Source: Branchiostoma floridae (lineage: Eukaryota; Chordata; Leptocardii; Amphioxiformes; Branchiostomatidae). Taken from it: DNA of 64,000 bases. Under the pieces are notes generated by a model that ran no database searches, was not told the DNA's origin, and worked only from the letters and a program-made list of their open reading frames with translations. The position numbers were made by a program, and so were the translations under genes. Location of the stretch: NCBI RefSeq assembly GCF_000003815.2, contig NC_049988.1, positions 18,923,598 through 18,987,597 on the forward strand, written 5' to 3'. Below are positions 53,980 to 64,000 of this stretch, in pieces (within the stretch, counting starts at the first letter, position 1; every line of letters starts with the position of its first letter).

Positions 53980-54625
53980 AATCATTTTAAAGTTGTTTAT
54001 GTCAAAAATTTTACTTGAATCTTGTTACCAAGTATCTAATGCCTATCTATACCAAATTTCAGGTCATTTAATTGTAATACCAGGGTACAGGAGCCAAAAG
54101 TGTCCTTTTTTGGTCAAAAATTGGCCAAAAATCGCAAAAATAAGCATTTTGTTGCACTGTACACCAAAAGTGTTATTGAATTTATATGAAGGGATTATCA
54201 AGGCACATCTGTGTCAAATTTCAGCTCATTCGGTTGCAATACCAAGGTACAGGAGCCAAAAGTGTCCTTTTTTGATCAAAAATTGGTCAAAAAATCGCAA
54301 AAATAAGCATTTTGTTGTACTGTACACCAAAAGTGTTATTGAATTTATATGGGGGCATTATAAAGGCACATCTCTGTCAAATTTCAGCTCATTTGGTTGT
54401 AATACCAGGATACAGGGGCCAAAAGTGTCCTTTTTTGGTCAAAAATTGGTCAAAAAATCGCAAAAATAAGCATTTTGTTGTACTGTACACCAAAAGTGTT
54501 ATCGAATTTATATGGGGGCATTATCAAGGCACATCTCTGTCAAATTTCAGCTCATTTGGTTGTAATACCAGGGTACAGAGGCCAAAATATACAGTTTTGG
54601 TCTAAAATTGACCAAAAGATCTCAA
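53980..54625. repeat. About 162-bp tandem repeat, 3-4 copies
   Basis: Units carry GCCAAAAGTGTCCTTTTTTG, AGCATTTTGTTGTACTGTAC and AAATTTCAGCTCATTTGGTT, spaced 162 bp (about 54091, 54253, 54415, 54578). 162 is a multiple of three, which keeps a long but probably spurious frame open. Diverged units recur at 55795-56230. Confidence 0.9.
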
Positions 54626-54800
54626 TAAAATCATTTTAGAGGCAGATATGAAAAAACTGAGAAAAAAGCATCAAGGTATTGGCCCATTCTACCCCTGTGC
54701 CAAATTTCATGTCATTCGGTCCAGGAACGGCGGAGATGAATCACTTTGAAATTTGACAGGAGAAAGAAGAAGAAGAAGAAGAATAAAGAAGAAACATTAC
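54626..54800. repeat. End module with GAA microsatellite
   Basis: TCATTCGGTCCAGGAACGG ... GACAGGAGAAAGAAGAAGAA ... AAACATTACGAATAC. A second copy of this module is at 56330-56426. It appears to be the shared right end of a larger repeat whose body is the 162-bp array. Confidence 0.75.
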
Positions 54801-54954
54801 GAATACTAGAAAGGCCGACATTTGCTTGAGAGCAAATGCAGCATATTTCAGCCATCTCTCTCCCCATGCAACAACAGACTATTCCAAAATCACCCATGTG
54901 CAAGAATCGAACACTTTTGTTTAAAAGTCACTTCCACTAATGACACTTAATGAC

Positions 54955-55605
54955 ACCCAAAAATGAATCTTACAAAATTCCTAGTGCAAGAATGGACTCT
55001 TCCAGTGCACCCCATGTGAATTTGCACAATAGACCAGTCCAGAAATACTCTCACTGAAAACATGGTCAAGGTTGAACTAAGCAAAAAAGGCATGAAAAGG
55101 TAAAATAGACCAGTCCAAAAACACTTCCACTAAAAATGGAATATTGAATTATCACCTTTCTAAAACTAAATTTGAAAACATCCCCATGCAAGAATGGACT
55201 CTTTTTGCGATGCCCCTATGTAAAGTGGTGCAGTCCAAAAATACATCCGCTAAAATTGGACTTGGACGTAATCACCAAAGTCCCAAAAATGGATTTTAAA
55301 AATCCCCCCATGTAAGGATCGACTCTTCCAGCACAACCTATGTAAAATTGCAAAGTTGACCAGTCAAAAAATAACCACACTGAAACACTTTGACATATCA
55401 AATCACCAAAGTCCATAAACAAATTTTTAAAAAATGCCCCCCTCCATGCAAGAATGGACTCTTCCAGTACACCCATGTAAAATTGCAAAATAGTCCAGTT
55501 AAAAATACTCCCATTGAGAGACATTATATAATCAACAGTCCAAAGATGAATTTAAAAAATATGTACCCCCTCCATGCCAGAATGAACTCATCCAGATAAC
55601 ACCGG
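54955..55605. repeat. About 128-bp diverged tandem repeat
   Basis: At least four units, anchored by TGCAAGAATGGACTCTTCCA (about 54981, 55187, 55313, 55448, 55576), CATGTAAAATTGCAAAATAG and ATCACCAAAGTCC. Spacing 126-135 bp for the last four. Confidence 0.8.
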
Positions 55606-55794
55606 GCTCACTGATTGGTTGCCAATCCCCTTCGGGATGTTGACTCAGGCTACGTGATTGGATGCCTCTTTAATCAAGTTACTAGTATATATAGACATGT
55701 GCACATGCTGTCTTCAGGTGGGAGAGGTCAACGACCTTGAGGTCGTTGACCCTCTGGCCAGTGGAGAATTACTAAAAAAGTACCCAAATATATC

Positions 55795-56230
55795 ATTTTG
55801 AAGTGGTTTATGCCAGATTTATACATGGGTCATTTGAATGAATATCTAGTGCACCTATTTACCAAAATGTAGGTCATTTGGTTACAAGACCAGGGAACAG
55901 GAGCCAAAAGCGTACGTTTTTGGTCAAACAATGGCCAAAAAATTCCAAAATTAAGCATTTTGTTGTACCGTATGCCAAAGGTGTCAATGAATTCGTGTGC
56001 GCATATGTAGACTGCACTCCTATACCAAATTTCAGGTCATTTGGTTGTAAAATGGGGGTATAGGAGCAAAAAAATGTCATTTCTGGGGCAAAAAATGCCA
56101 AAAAATGCCAAAATTAAGCATTTTGCTGTACCGTATGCCAAAATTGTTATTGGAATTTTGTGGGCATATGATCAAGGCACCTCTGTACCAAATTTTAGGT
56201 CATTCGGCTGTAACACCAGGAAACAGGGGG
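55795..56230. repeat. Diverged copies of the 162-bp repeat
   Basis: Two to three units with AGGAGCCAAAAGCGTACG, AAGCATTTTGTTGTACCGTA and TCAGGTCATTTGGTTGTAA, more diverged than those at 54 kb. Confidence 0.8.
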
Positions 56231-56424
56231 GCAAAATGTACATAAAAATTGCAAAAAACATGAATAAAATCATTTTAAAGGAAGATATGAAAAAAATGAG
56301 AAAAAAAGCATCTGGGTATTGACCCACTCTACCCTTGTGCCAAATTTCAAGTAATTTGGTCCAGGAACGACGGAGTTGAATCGATTTGAAGATTTGACAG
56401 GAGAAAGAAAGAAACATTACGAAT

Positions 56425-56502
56425 ACAATATATTTCACCATACCTATGGTATGGCTGAAATATAACAATATATTTCACCATACTATGTATGGCTGAAATA
56501 TA
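56425..56502. repeat. Two tandem 38-40 bp hairpin units
   Basis: ATATTTCACCATACC / GGTATGGCTGAAATAT forms a hairpin; the unit is then repeated with a two-base shorter centre. Confidence 0.85.
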
Positions 56503-56519
56503 ATTAGTCGTTTGGTAGT

Positions 56520-56645
56520 CTAGTCCAAAAAAAAAAAGAAATGGTATAAAGTCTTTGGTATGACTCGGTCGGGATCAAACTCACGACATACCGAATGTAT
56601 GTAGGACGAATACTCTACCCACTTGGCCATTGCACCTGCACACCA
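56520..56645 (-). repeat. tRNA-derived SINE-like copy
   Basis: In reverse: A-box-like TGGCCAAGTGGGTAGAG, B-box-like GAGTTTGATCCCGAC, ending in a T-rich run. Confidence 0.7.
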
Positions 56646-57234
56646 AGCAGTGAAAGCTATTTTTGGCAAGAGGGGAAAAACAAAGTTCTCGCGCGATGGC
56701 TGAAGGGAATGTGTAGCCCTCCTAGGCAACTTTACACGTACATGTACATATATTATGAAATAACAGAATACACGCCTTTGTTGATTTTGATGGGTGGGGC
56801 AATGAGCATACTCATGAGAGACTTCCAAACTCTTATACGCATTTTCCAATCAACCAATAAAACCCAATGTTGGTCAAGAACAGAACTGCAGTAAGGCTCT
56901 TAGTACTGACAGTAGATTGTATGAACAACAACAATTAAACGGAGGTGTGCATTCAGCACAGACACGCACCGTGAAATATCAGTACAGGGGAATAACTAAT
57001 CACCAAGCAGATGAACCTGTTACTTACCTTGTTTAAAGGAACTTAGTGTGTTGATTTCATCTGTGGTTTCTCTCATCAGAAATGGTAGGAAAGTTTGTAG
57101 TTTGAGTACGGTGTAACTATTTAAGTAAGACGCATACGCACCGGAGTTGAAAATGTTTTATTTTTGCCGATATATGTCCGCGCCGTGTGTGTGTACTTGT
57201 GTACATGTCTAAGTACTAGTCTATCGTTAAAGGC
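56646..57234. other. No gene recognised
   Basis: No credible coding frame, RNA gene or repeat boundary seen. Confidence 0.5.
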
Positions 57235-57523
57235 ATGACAGGGCCTGGAAAATTACATGCTATTTCAGGATCACTATTTCGCGTTTTGGGACGTTTGTCA
57301 CATAAGTCTTCGCAGTTTAAACCATGTATTGTGGTGCAAACTGCAAAATCGATTAAGTTGTGGCGTTGCAATAGTTCACCATTTGGTATTTTCCCAGTGT
57401 TTATTTGAGCAGCCATTATCTGTGTGTACACAAAGTTGAAGTATGCCGGAGCAAAGTTGGAGCTGTTTGGGCTATTCCATTGCACAATTTATTTGGAGGA
57501 GGGGTTGTTCAGGAAACGATTCC
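57235..57523. repeat. Ancient copy of the 3-kb array unit (left part)
   Basis: Matches 60465-60721 and 63431-63690 with clear divergence (GTGTTTATTTG, GCAGCCAT, CCATTGCACAA, AGGAAACGATTCCTTA). Confidence 0.8.
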
Positions 57524-57526
57524 TTA

Positions 57527-58798
57527 AGCCGGCTTTACAATTCATGCGGACGCCGGCCGAATTTGTAGCTCGGTCAGAGCTCGCCGAATTTCAACATCGG
57601 CCGAGCACCGGCTGTATTTTGTCGCTGAAAATCTGACCCTTTACAAATGAACGGAGCCCGTCCGACGTCCGTCCAATACTACTGATTATAATTTGTTAAT
57701 GAGATTGTACTATATCTTGAACAAGGACGAATTCAGAGCTGACTAACCTTGTAAAAAGCAAACATTTGTATTAACTTTAATTTCTGAGTTGCGGGAAATA
57801 TGTAGGATATGAGCGGAGTGGACGGGTACACTGGAAACAATAATATTAACAGGAATGTTATGATACACCAATCCCAAAACTACCACAAGAGCCACAAAGT
57901 GAACAGAGCAGTCTGATTCACCATAATACAATGATTTTGACAAAGCGGAAATCGGGCGAACCTCGGGCGAAGGCCGGCAAAGGCCGGCAAAGGCCGGCAA
58001 AGGCCGGCAAAGGCCGGCAAAGGCCGGCAAAGGCCGGCAAAGGCCGGCAAAGGCCGGCAAAGGCCGGCAAAGGCCGGCAAAGGCCGACCGAGTTTCAGGC
58101 TGGAAGCCTTCATTCATGAAGAATATATGATCTCACACATCCAAACAAATAGCAAAGAAATAAATGGGAAGTACTGTCTTTCATTATTAAAGGCACGCAG
58201 CATTCTTAGAAAAGTTCATACAGTAGTCTTTATTATCTTATATTACGGACCAAACTGTCTACTAAAGATGAAAGCCCGAAACAAAAGCACGTGTTCAACA
58301 CAGGTGTAAAATTGATTAGGTGACAGTTAAAATTCTGCCGGAGCCCTTCCAATTAAGCTCCCACCGACAGCAGCACGACGCCCGCCCGAAGCGCACCCAA
58401 CTTGTCAATGTCGGACGGAATATCGTCCGGTTATTGTAGGAAACCCGAGCGAGGCTGGCGCGAGACCGAAGAGTTCGGGCAAGCTCCGACCGGAAAAAAA
58501 GACTTTAAAACCGTCGGATTGCCGTCCGAGTATTGGCCAAGTCTTGGCCATTGCTCGGACAAGATCCGGTCGAGCTACAGGCAACCCATTGACGAGCTCT
58601 CCGAGCTCAACACTCCACGCCGAGGCCTCGCTGAAATTAAGCGCAGGTCGAGCTGCCCCGCAAACGCCGGCCGAGCTGCTAAAATTCGTCCGGAGCCCGT
58701 GTAATCGTCCAAACGCCGGTCATACTCCGGCCGAAAATGGCCATTTGGAGCTCGCTGACAACTCGGCCGAGCTAAATTCTTGATTTGTAAAGGGGGCT
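57527..58798. mobile_element. Harbinger-like non-autonomous element carrying a GC-rich minisatellite
   Basis: TTA at 57524-57526 and 58799-58801 flanks ends AGCCGGCTTTACAA / TTGTAAAGGGGGCT. The paralogue at 60719-60745 (CGATTCCTTACCACTACG) is unfilled, with a single TTA. A 3-bp TTA duplication fits PIF/Harbinger. Inside are clustered CGGCCGAG / GAGCTCGG motifs and the minisatellite at 57964-58085. No transposase. Confidence 0.8.
57964..58085. repeat. 10-bp AAGGCCGGCA minisatellite, about 12 copies
   Basis: Perfect decamers. Open frames on both strands (repeats of AFAGLCRPLP or KAGKGRQRPA) are repeat translations, not genes. Confidence 0.97.
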
Positions 58799-59022
58799 TT
58801 ACCCTAACGCATTTATGTTACGCCCCTAATGCATCTTGCCAGAAATATAACGTACCTTTTACTCTGACAAAAAGTCTCCATACATCGTTTGAAAGTTTTG
58901 TTTTAGAACGCCCAAAGTATAAGCCACCTATAGCCCCATACTTTTGTACAAGAAACCGCTTCATACTTTGATTGATTGGAATGAAGTCAGTTGTTGTGTG
59001 GGAGACATCTTGCACATATCAG

Positions 59023-59664
59023 CACGAAAATATCCTGAAGAAAAGAATACGAATAATATCTATAGCAAAGTGGGTTATCTTTAAAACATGGATTTTTTCT
59101 AGAAAGTGCCCACGGCCAATTTCAGGCCATAACTTATCTAACATCTTCAATTGTGAACTCAAAAACAGGCTTCATGTTCTGTAATGTTTACTTCTATGTA
59201 CAATGTACTTAAATAATGATTTTTAAGCTCATAAAAAGCAACAACAACTGTTAAACCCATAGTATGTAAACTATAGTTCTAGTCCAGTCTAGATCTACCG
59301 TGTTATAACATACTGTAAACTATACTTTGTTATGAAAGAAAAAGTTCCGAATGTTAAAAGTAACTTGTTGTTTTTGATAACCATCTACATGTATCATAAT
59401 TATTCCATGACAATTGTGGCAACCACGTGGTGTATATTGGTTATACATAATAGCCTGTATAAGTACATGAGAGAAATGCTTATATAGACAATGATACTTC
59501 TTCCATGCGCATTACCTATTGTGTATTTCACTAGTACTTCAAATTACTCAATGTACAATAGTAGCTTAGATACTCTGTTGTTGACAAATGTATTATTTGT
59601 TTTTACTAATAAAGCCTTGAAAAAAAAAATTAAAAAAACAAAAAAAAAAAAAACAAAAAAAAAA
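59023..59664 (+). pseudogene. Poly(A) retrocopy with 15-bp target duplication (unit 1)
   Basis: TCTTGCACATATCAG occurs at 59008-59022 and again at 59665-59679. The 642 bp between end with AATAAA (59608-59613) and an A-rich tail. A related unfilled site at 63889-63905 (CCTTGCACATGTCAGTGG) lacks it. It is a retroposed mRNA fragment, probably 3' UTR; I do not recognise the parent gene. Confidence 0.88.
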
Positions 59665-59904
59665 TCTTGCACATATCAGTAGAACTGCAGCCCATTGTAA
59701 CGCAGGCTTACAGAAACCTTGATACAAACTGTTGCAGACAAAAAAGTGATTGTGAAGAAACGCTGAATCCTTAAATAGAGTAGAAACCATGACAAGAGCT
59801 TCGATTTGGACATGTTTAGAGCATTTTATTGTTTTCATAAGTAACATCCATGCCATAAAAATGCCATTAGGTTACATCCTTGAAACACCCGGCAGTCATT
59901 TATG

Positions 59905-60360
59905 CACCAAATATATGAGTGGCGAACGTTATGTTGGAGGGGGGTAGGTTCGTCTTGTAGGGCTCGTAGAAGGTTTGATACCAAGCTGTGTGCCTGCTGC
60001 ATGCCCCATCCGTAACACACGCATCCTGTCCTGGAGATATTGGATATGTTCTTCCTTTTTCTTCAATTCTTTTTCTAAGCTGTCAGGTTTTCTCCAAGTG
60101 TTTAACCTTTTCTGAAGCGTTCCCAAGTGCCGTACTGTGTTTCTTACATTCAAATTTCTGATGTCGCATTGCCTTACAAAGATCTTCAACATCTTTCCGC
60201 CGCTTTTAACTCCTCTTTCAATTATTCTATAATTCCATCTTTTTCTTCCAATTGTCTTTTTGCTACGTTGCAGCACTCCTGTTCTTGGCCTTCCCGGTCT
60301 GCCATCTTCCTTTCCAATGTTAAAACTTGTCTTTGCAACTCATGAATCTTCTTCTCTTTC
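59905..60360 (-). pseudogene. Decayed coiled-coil coding sequence (unit 1)
   Basis: The minus strand reads KIHELQRQVLTLERKMADRE, VAKRQLEEKDGIIE, stop, LKEELKAAERC; then in another frame DLCKAMRHQKFECKKHS, ASEKVKHLEKT, stop; then LEKELKKKEEHIQYLQDRM. Stops and a frameshift break an evident long coiled coil. Parent gene not identified. Confidence 0.7.
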
Positions 60361-60385
60361 ACAGTGGATAACAACACACTGGCAC

Positions 60386-60440
60386 TGCCTCCATGGCCTC
60401 AAAAAGGCTTTGGGACTATCTTTACCTTTACCTGTTTTTC
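60386..60440 (+). repeat. SINE tail fragment
   Basis: CTCCATGGCCTCAAAAAGGC and GGGACTATCTTTACC match the tail of the SINE at 24320-24365. Confidence 0.65.
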
Positions 60441-60861
60441 AAACAGACATAACAGAGGCTGGAAAATGGCATTCTATTTAAAGATCATGGTTTGGGACAT
60501 TCCTGATTTTGGTCCTCGTAAATATGCATCACGGTGCACACTGCAAAATAGGGAAAGATGAGGTGTTGCAATAGTTCTATCTTAAGTCGTCATTTGGTAC
60601 TTCCCCAGTGTTTATTTGTGCAGCCATCATCCTTGTGTACATAAAGTTGGAGCATGCCCTTACCTGTTTGGGCCACTCCATTGCACAAGTTTCTTCGGGG
60701 AGGGGCAAACGGTTCAGGAAACGATTCCTTACCACTACGTTCTCATGTTACGCTCCTTAAATGTCCCATGGTATATAAAGTACCCTTTATTCTGACAAAA
60801 ACATTTTAATTCATCATTTTAGAGTTTTGGTTTGGAACGTCTAAAGTATAAGCCACCTGTG

Positions 60862-61050
60862 GCCGGCCGGCCGGCAAAGCCGGCAAAGGCCGGCAAAGGC
60901 CGGCAAAGGCCGGCAAAGGCCGGCAAAGGCCGGCAAAGGCCGGCAAAGGCCGGCAAAGGCCGGCAAAGGCCGGCAAAGGCCGGCAAAGGCCGGCAAAGGC
61001 CGGCAAAGGCCGGCAAAGGCCGGCAAAGGCCGGCAAAGGCCGGCAAAGGC
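60862..61050. repeat. AAGGCCGGCA minisatellite, about 18 copies (unit 2)
   Basis: Longer than the unit 1 array. Left flank differs (CACCTGTGGCCGGCCGGCC), so the duplication boundary falls inside the minisatellite. Confidence 0.97.
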
Positions 61051-61988
61051 CGACCGAGTTTCAGGCTGGAAGCCTTCATTCATGAAGAATATATGATCTC
61101 ACACATCCAAACAAATAGCAAAGAAATAAATGGGAAGTACTGTCTTTCATTATTAAAGGCACGCAGCATTCTTAGAAAAGTTCATACAGTAGTCTTTATT
61201 ATCTTATATTACGGACCAAACTGTCTACTAAAGATGAAAGCCCGAAACAAAAGCACGTGTTCAACACAGGTGTAAAATTGATTAGGTGACAGTTAAAATT
61301 CTGCCGGAGCCCTTCCAATTAAGCTCCCACCGACAGCAGCACGACGCCCGCCCGAAGCGCACCCAACTTGTCAATGTCGGACGGAATATCGTCCGGTTAT
61401 TGTAGGAAACCCGAGCGAGGCTGGCGCGAGACCGAAGAGTTCGGGCAAGCTCCGACCGGAAAAAAAGACTTTAAAACCGTCGGATTGCCGTCCGAGTATT
61501 GGCCAAGTCTTGGCCATTGCTCGGACAAGCTCCGGTCGAGCTACAGGCAACCCATTGACGAGCTCTCCGAGCTCAACACTCCACGCCGAGGCCTCGCTGA
61601 AATTAAGCGCAGGTCGAGCTGCCCCGCAAACGCCGGCCGAGCTGCTAAAATTCGTCCGGAGCCCGTGTAATCGTCCAAACGCCGGTCATACTCCGGCCGA
61701 AAATGGCCATTTGGAGCTCGCTGACAACTCGGCCGAGCTAAATTCTTGATTTGTAAAGGGGGCTTTACCCTAACGCATTTATGTTACGCCCCTAATGCAT
61801 CTTGCCAGAAATATAACGTACCTTTTACTCTGACAAAAAGTCTCCATACATCGTTTGAAAGTTTTGTTTTAGAACGCCCAAAGTATAAGCCACCTATAGC
61901 CCCATACTTTTGTACAAGAAACCGCTTCATACTTTGATTGATTGGAATGAAGTCAGTTGTTGTGTGGGAGACATCTTGCACATATCAG

Positions 61989-62630
61989 CACGAAAATATC
62001 CTGAAGAAAAGAATACGAATAATATCTATAGCAAAGTGGGTTATCTTTAAAACATGGATTTTTTCTAGAAAGTGCCCACGGCCAATTTCAGGCCATAACT
62101 TATCTAACATCTTCAATTGTGAACTCAAAAACAGGCTTCATGTTCTGTAATGTTTACTTCTATGTACAATGTACTTAAATAATGATTTTTAAGCTCATAA
62201 AAAGCAACAACAACTGTTAAACCCATAGTATGTAAACTATAGTTCTAGTCCAGTCTAGATCTACCGTGTTATAACATACTGTAAACTATACTTTGTTATG
62301 AAAGAAAAAGTTCCGAATGTTAAAAGTAACTTGTTGTTTTTGATAACCATCTACATGTATCATAATTATTCCATGACAATTGTGGCAACCACGTGGTGTA
62401 TATTGGTTATACATAATAGCCTGTATAAGTACATGAGAGAAATGCTTATATAGACAATGATACTTCTTCCATGCGCATTACCTATTGTGTATTTCACTAG
62501 TACTTCAAATTACTCAATGTACAATAGTAGCTTAGATACTCTGTTGTTGACAAATGTATTATTTGTTTTTACTAATAAAGCCTTGAAAAAAAAAATTAAA
62601 AAAACAAAAAAAAAAAAAACAAAAAAAAAA
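61989..62630 (+). pseudogene. Poly(A) retrocopy (unit 2)
   Basis: Duplicate of 59023-59664 with the same flanks and AATAAA at 62574-62579; it arose by the segmental duplication, not by a new insertion. Confidence 0.88.
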
Positions 62631-62870
62631 TCTTGCACATATCAGTAGAACTGCAGCCCATTGTAACGCAGGCTTACAGAAACCTTGATACAAACTGTTG
62701 CAGACAAAAAAGTGATTGTGAAGAAACGCTGAATCCTTAAATAGAGTAGAAACCATGACAAGAGCTTCGATTTGGACATGTTTAGAGCATTTTATTGTTT
62801 TCATAAGTAACATCCATGCCATAAAAATGCCATTAGGTTACATCCTTGAAACACCCGGCAGTCATTTATG

Positions 62871-63326
62871 CACCAAATATATGAGTGGCGAACGTTATGT
62901 TGGAGGGGGGTAGGTTCGTCTTGTAGGGCTCGTAGAAGGTTTGATACCAAGCTGTGTGCCTGCTGCATGCCCCATCCGTAACACACGCATCCTGTCCTGG
63001 AGATATTGGATATGTTCTTCCTTTTTCTTCAATTCTTTTTCTAAGCTGTCAGGTTTTCTCCAAGTGTTTAACCTTTTCTGAAGCGTTCCCAAGTGCCGTA
63101 CTGTGTTTCTTACATTCAAATTTCTGATGTCGCATTGCCTTACAAAGATCTTCAACATCTTTCCGCCGCTTTTAACTCCTCTTTCAATTATTCTATAATT
63201 CCATCTTTTTCTTCCAATTGTCTTTTTGCTACGTTGCAGCACTCCTGTTCTTGGCCTTCCCGGTCTGCCATCTTCCTTTCCAATGTTAAAACTTGTCTTT
63301 GCAACTCATGAATCTTCTTCTCTTTC
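62871..63326 (-). pseudogene. Decayed coiled-coil coding sequence (unit 2)
   Basis: Same sequence and same stops as 59905-60360. Confidence 0.7.
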
Positions 63327-63641
63327 ACAGTGGATAACAACACACTGGCACTGCCTCCATGGCCTCAAAAAGGCTTTGGGACTATCTTTACCTTTACCTG
63401 TTTTTCAAACAGACATAACAGAGGCTGGAAAATGGCATTCTATTTAAAGATCATGGTTTGGGACATTCCTGATTTTGGTCCTCGTAAATATGCATCACGG
63501 TGCACACTGCAAAATAGGGAAAGATGAGGTGTTGCAATAGTTCTATCTTAAGTCGTCATTTGGTACTTCCCCAGTGTTTATTTGTGCAGCCATCATCCTT
63601 GTGTACATAAAGTTGGAGCATGCCCTTACCTGTTTGGGCCA

Positions 63642-64000
63642 TTCCATTGCACAAGTTTGTTCGGGGATGGTGAGACGGTTCAGAAAACGATCCCTAAGTT
63701 TTCATGTTACGCCCATTAAATGTCCTATGGGATGTATTCTGACAAAAACGCCACAATACAACATTTTAAAGTTTTGTTGTGTTAATATCCAAAGTATAAG
63801 CCACCTGTGACCCATACTTCTTTAAAAGAAACCGCTTCATACTTTGGTTGGAACAGAGCGGTTCGTTCGTGTGGGATCGGGAGAGAACCTTGCACATGTC
63901 AGTGGAACTGCAGCCTAATGTAAAGCAAGCTTAAGGAAAGTTTAACACAGACTGTTGCAGACAATAAAAAAATGATTGTGAACAAACATAAGTGACACAC
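63642..64000. repeat. Ancient diverged array unit, unfilled
   Basis: Resembles 58800-59022 joined directly to 59665-59765 (CAAAGTATAAGCCACCTGTG, AACCGCTTCATACTTTGGTT, GGAACTGCAGCC), without the retrocopy or the Harbinger-like element. It runs to the window edge. Confidence 0.8.

Larger units (their letters stand above)
58087..60675. repeat. Segmental duplication, unit 1
   Basis: Matches 61053-63641 at a constant offset of 2966 bp with no indel noticed and almost no substitutions (one seen: AGATCCGG at 58562 against AGCTCCGG at 61528). Confidence 0.97.
61053..63641. repeat. Segmental duplication, unit 2
   Basis: Second copy of 58087-60675. Identity drops after about 63641 (GTTTGTTCGGGGATGG against GTTTCTTCGGGGAGGG). 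Confidence 0.97.

Noticed and set aside
53852-54605. 205- and 97-codon frames as genes
   Set aside because: They follow the 162-bp tandem repeat; no start context, domain or splice support.
57743-58119. Frames with repeated AFAGLCRPLP / KAGKGRQRPA as repetitive proteins (also 60806-61275)
   Set aside because: Pure translation of the decamer minisatellite in a transposon; both strands are equally open.

Overview
The window looks like nuclear DNA of an invertebrate chordate. I infer a lancelet (Branchiostoma-like) from compact multi-exon genes with GT-AG introns, a chordate-type PMS1 with an HMG box, a ZU5/UPA/death-domain receptor, and a very dense, diverse set of small transposons. Species is not proven from sequence. 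The window is 64 kb with one assembly gap (53048-53342).

Layout: (1) 380-7206, minus strand: 5' part of an unrecognised gene for a secreted modular protein (signal peptide, coiled coil, 16-residue repeats, start of a FAMeT-like domain); every splice junction fits phase 1, and it runs off the left edge. (2) 9574-13044, minus: complete five-exon monocarboxylate-transporter-like (SLC16/MFS) gene, 481 aa. (3) 15289-25470, plus: complete 13-exon PMS1 mismatch-repair gene, 1072 aa, head-to-head with the transporter. (4) 26602-39869, minus, tail-to-tail with PMS1: an eight-exon receptor gene (signal peptide, one Ig domain, transmembrane segment, ZU5, UPA, death domain), 783 aa as modelled. In genes 2-4 the splice phases agree at every junction and summed exon lengths are multiples of three.

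(5) 40-50.5 kb: a block of nested transposons: a roughly 7.6 kb inverted-repeat block (41950-49563) containing satellite-like units, into one of which a 5.8 kb LINE with two open ORFs is inserted, flanked by two MITEs. (6) 50.5-56.6 kb: no gene recognised; tandem repeats (about 162 bp and 128 bp periods) around the gap. (7) 57.2-64 kb: a young tandem duplication with an exact 2966-bp offset, carrying a Harbinger-like element with a GC-rich minisatellite, a poly(A) retrocopy with target-site duplications, and a decayed coiled-coil sequence.

A recurring theme is partial duplication of exons: pieces of transporter exons 1, 2, 3 and 5 and of PMS1 exons 2 and 7 recur beside the parent exon, usually with the splice site, often joined to a microsatellite or minisatellite. 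Several insertions can be dated or typed because an unfilled paralogous site lies in the same window.
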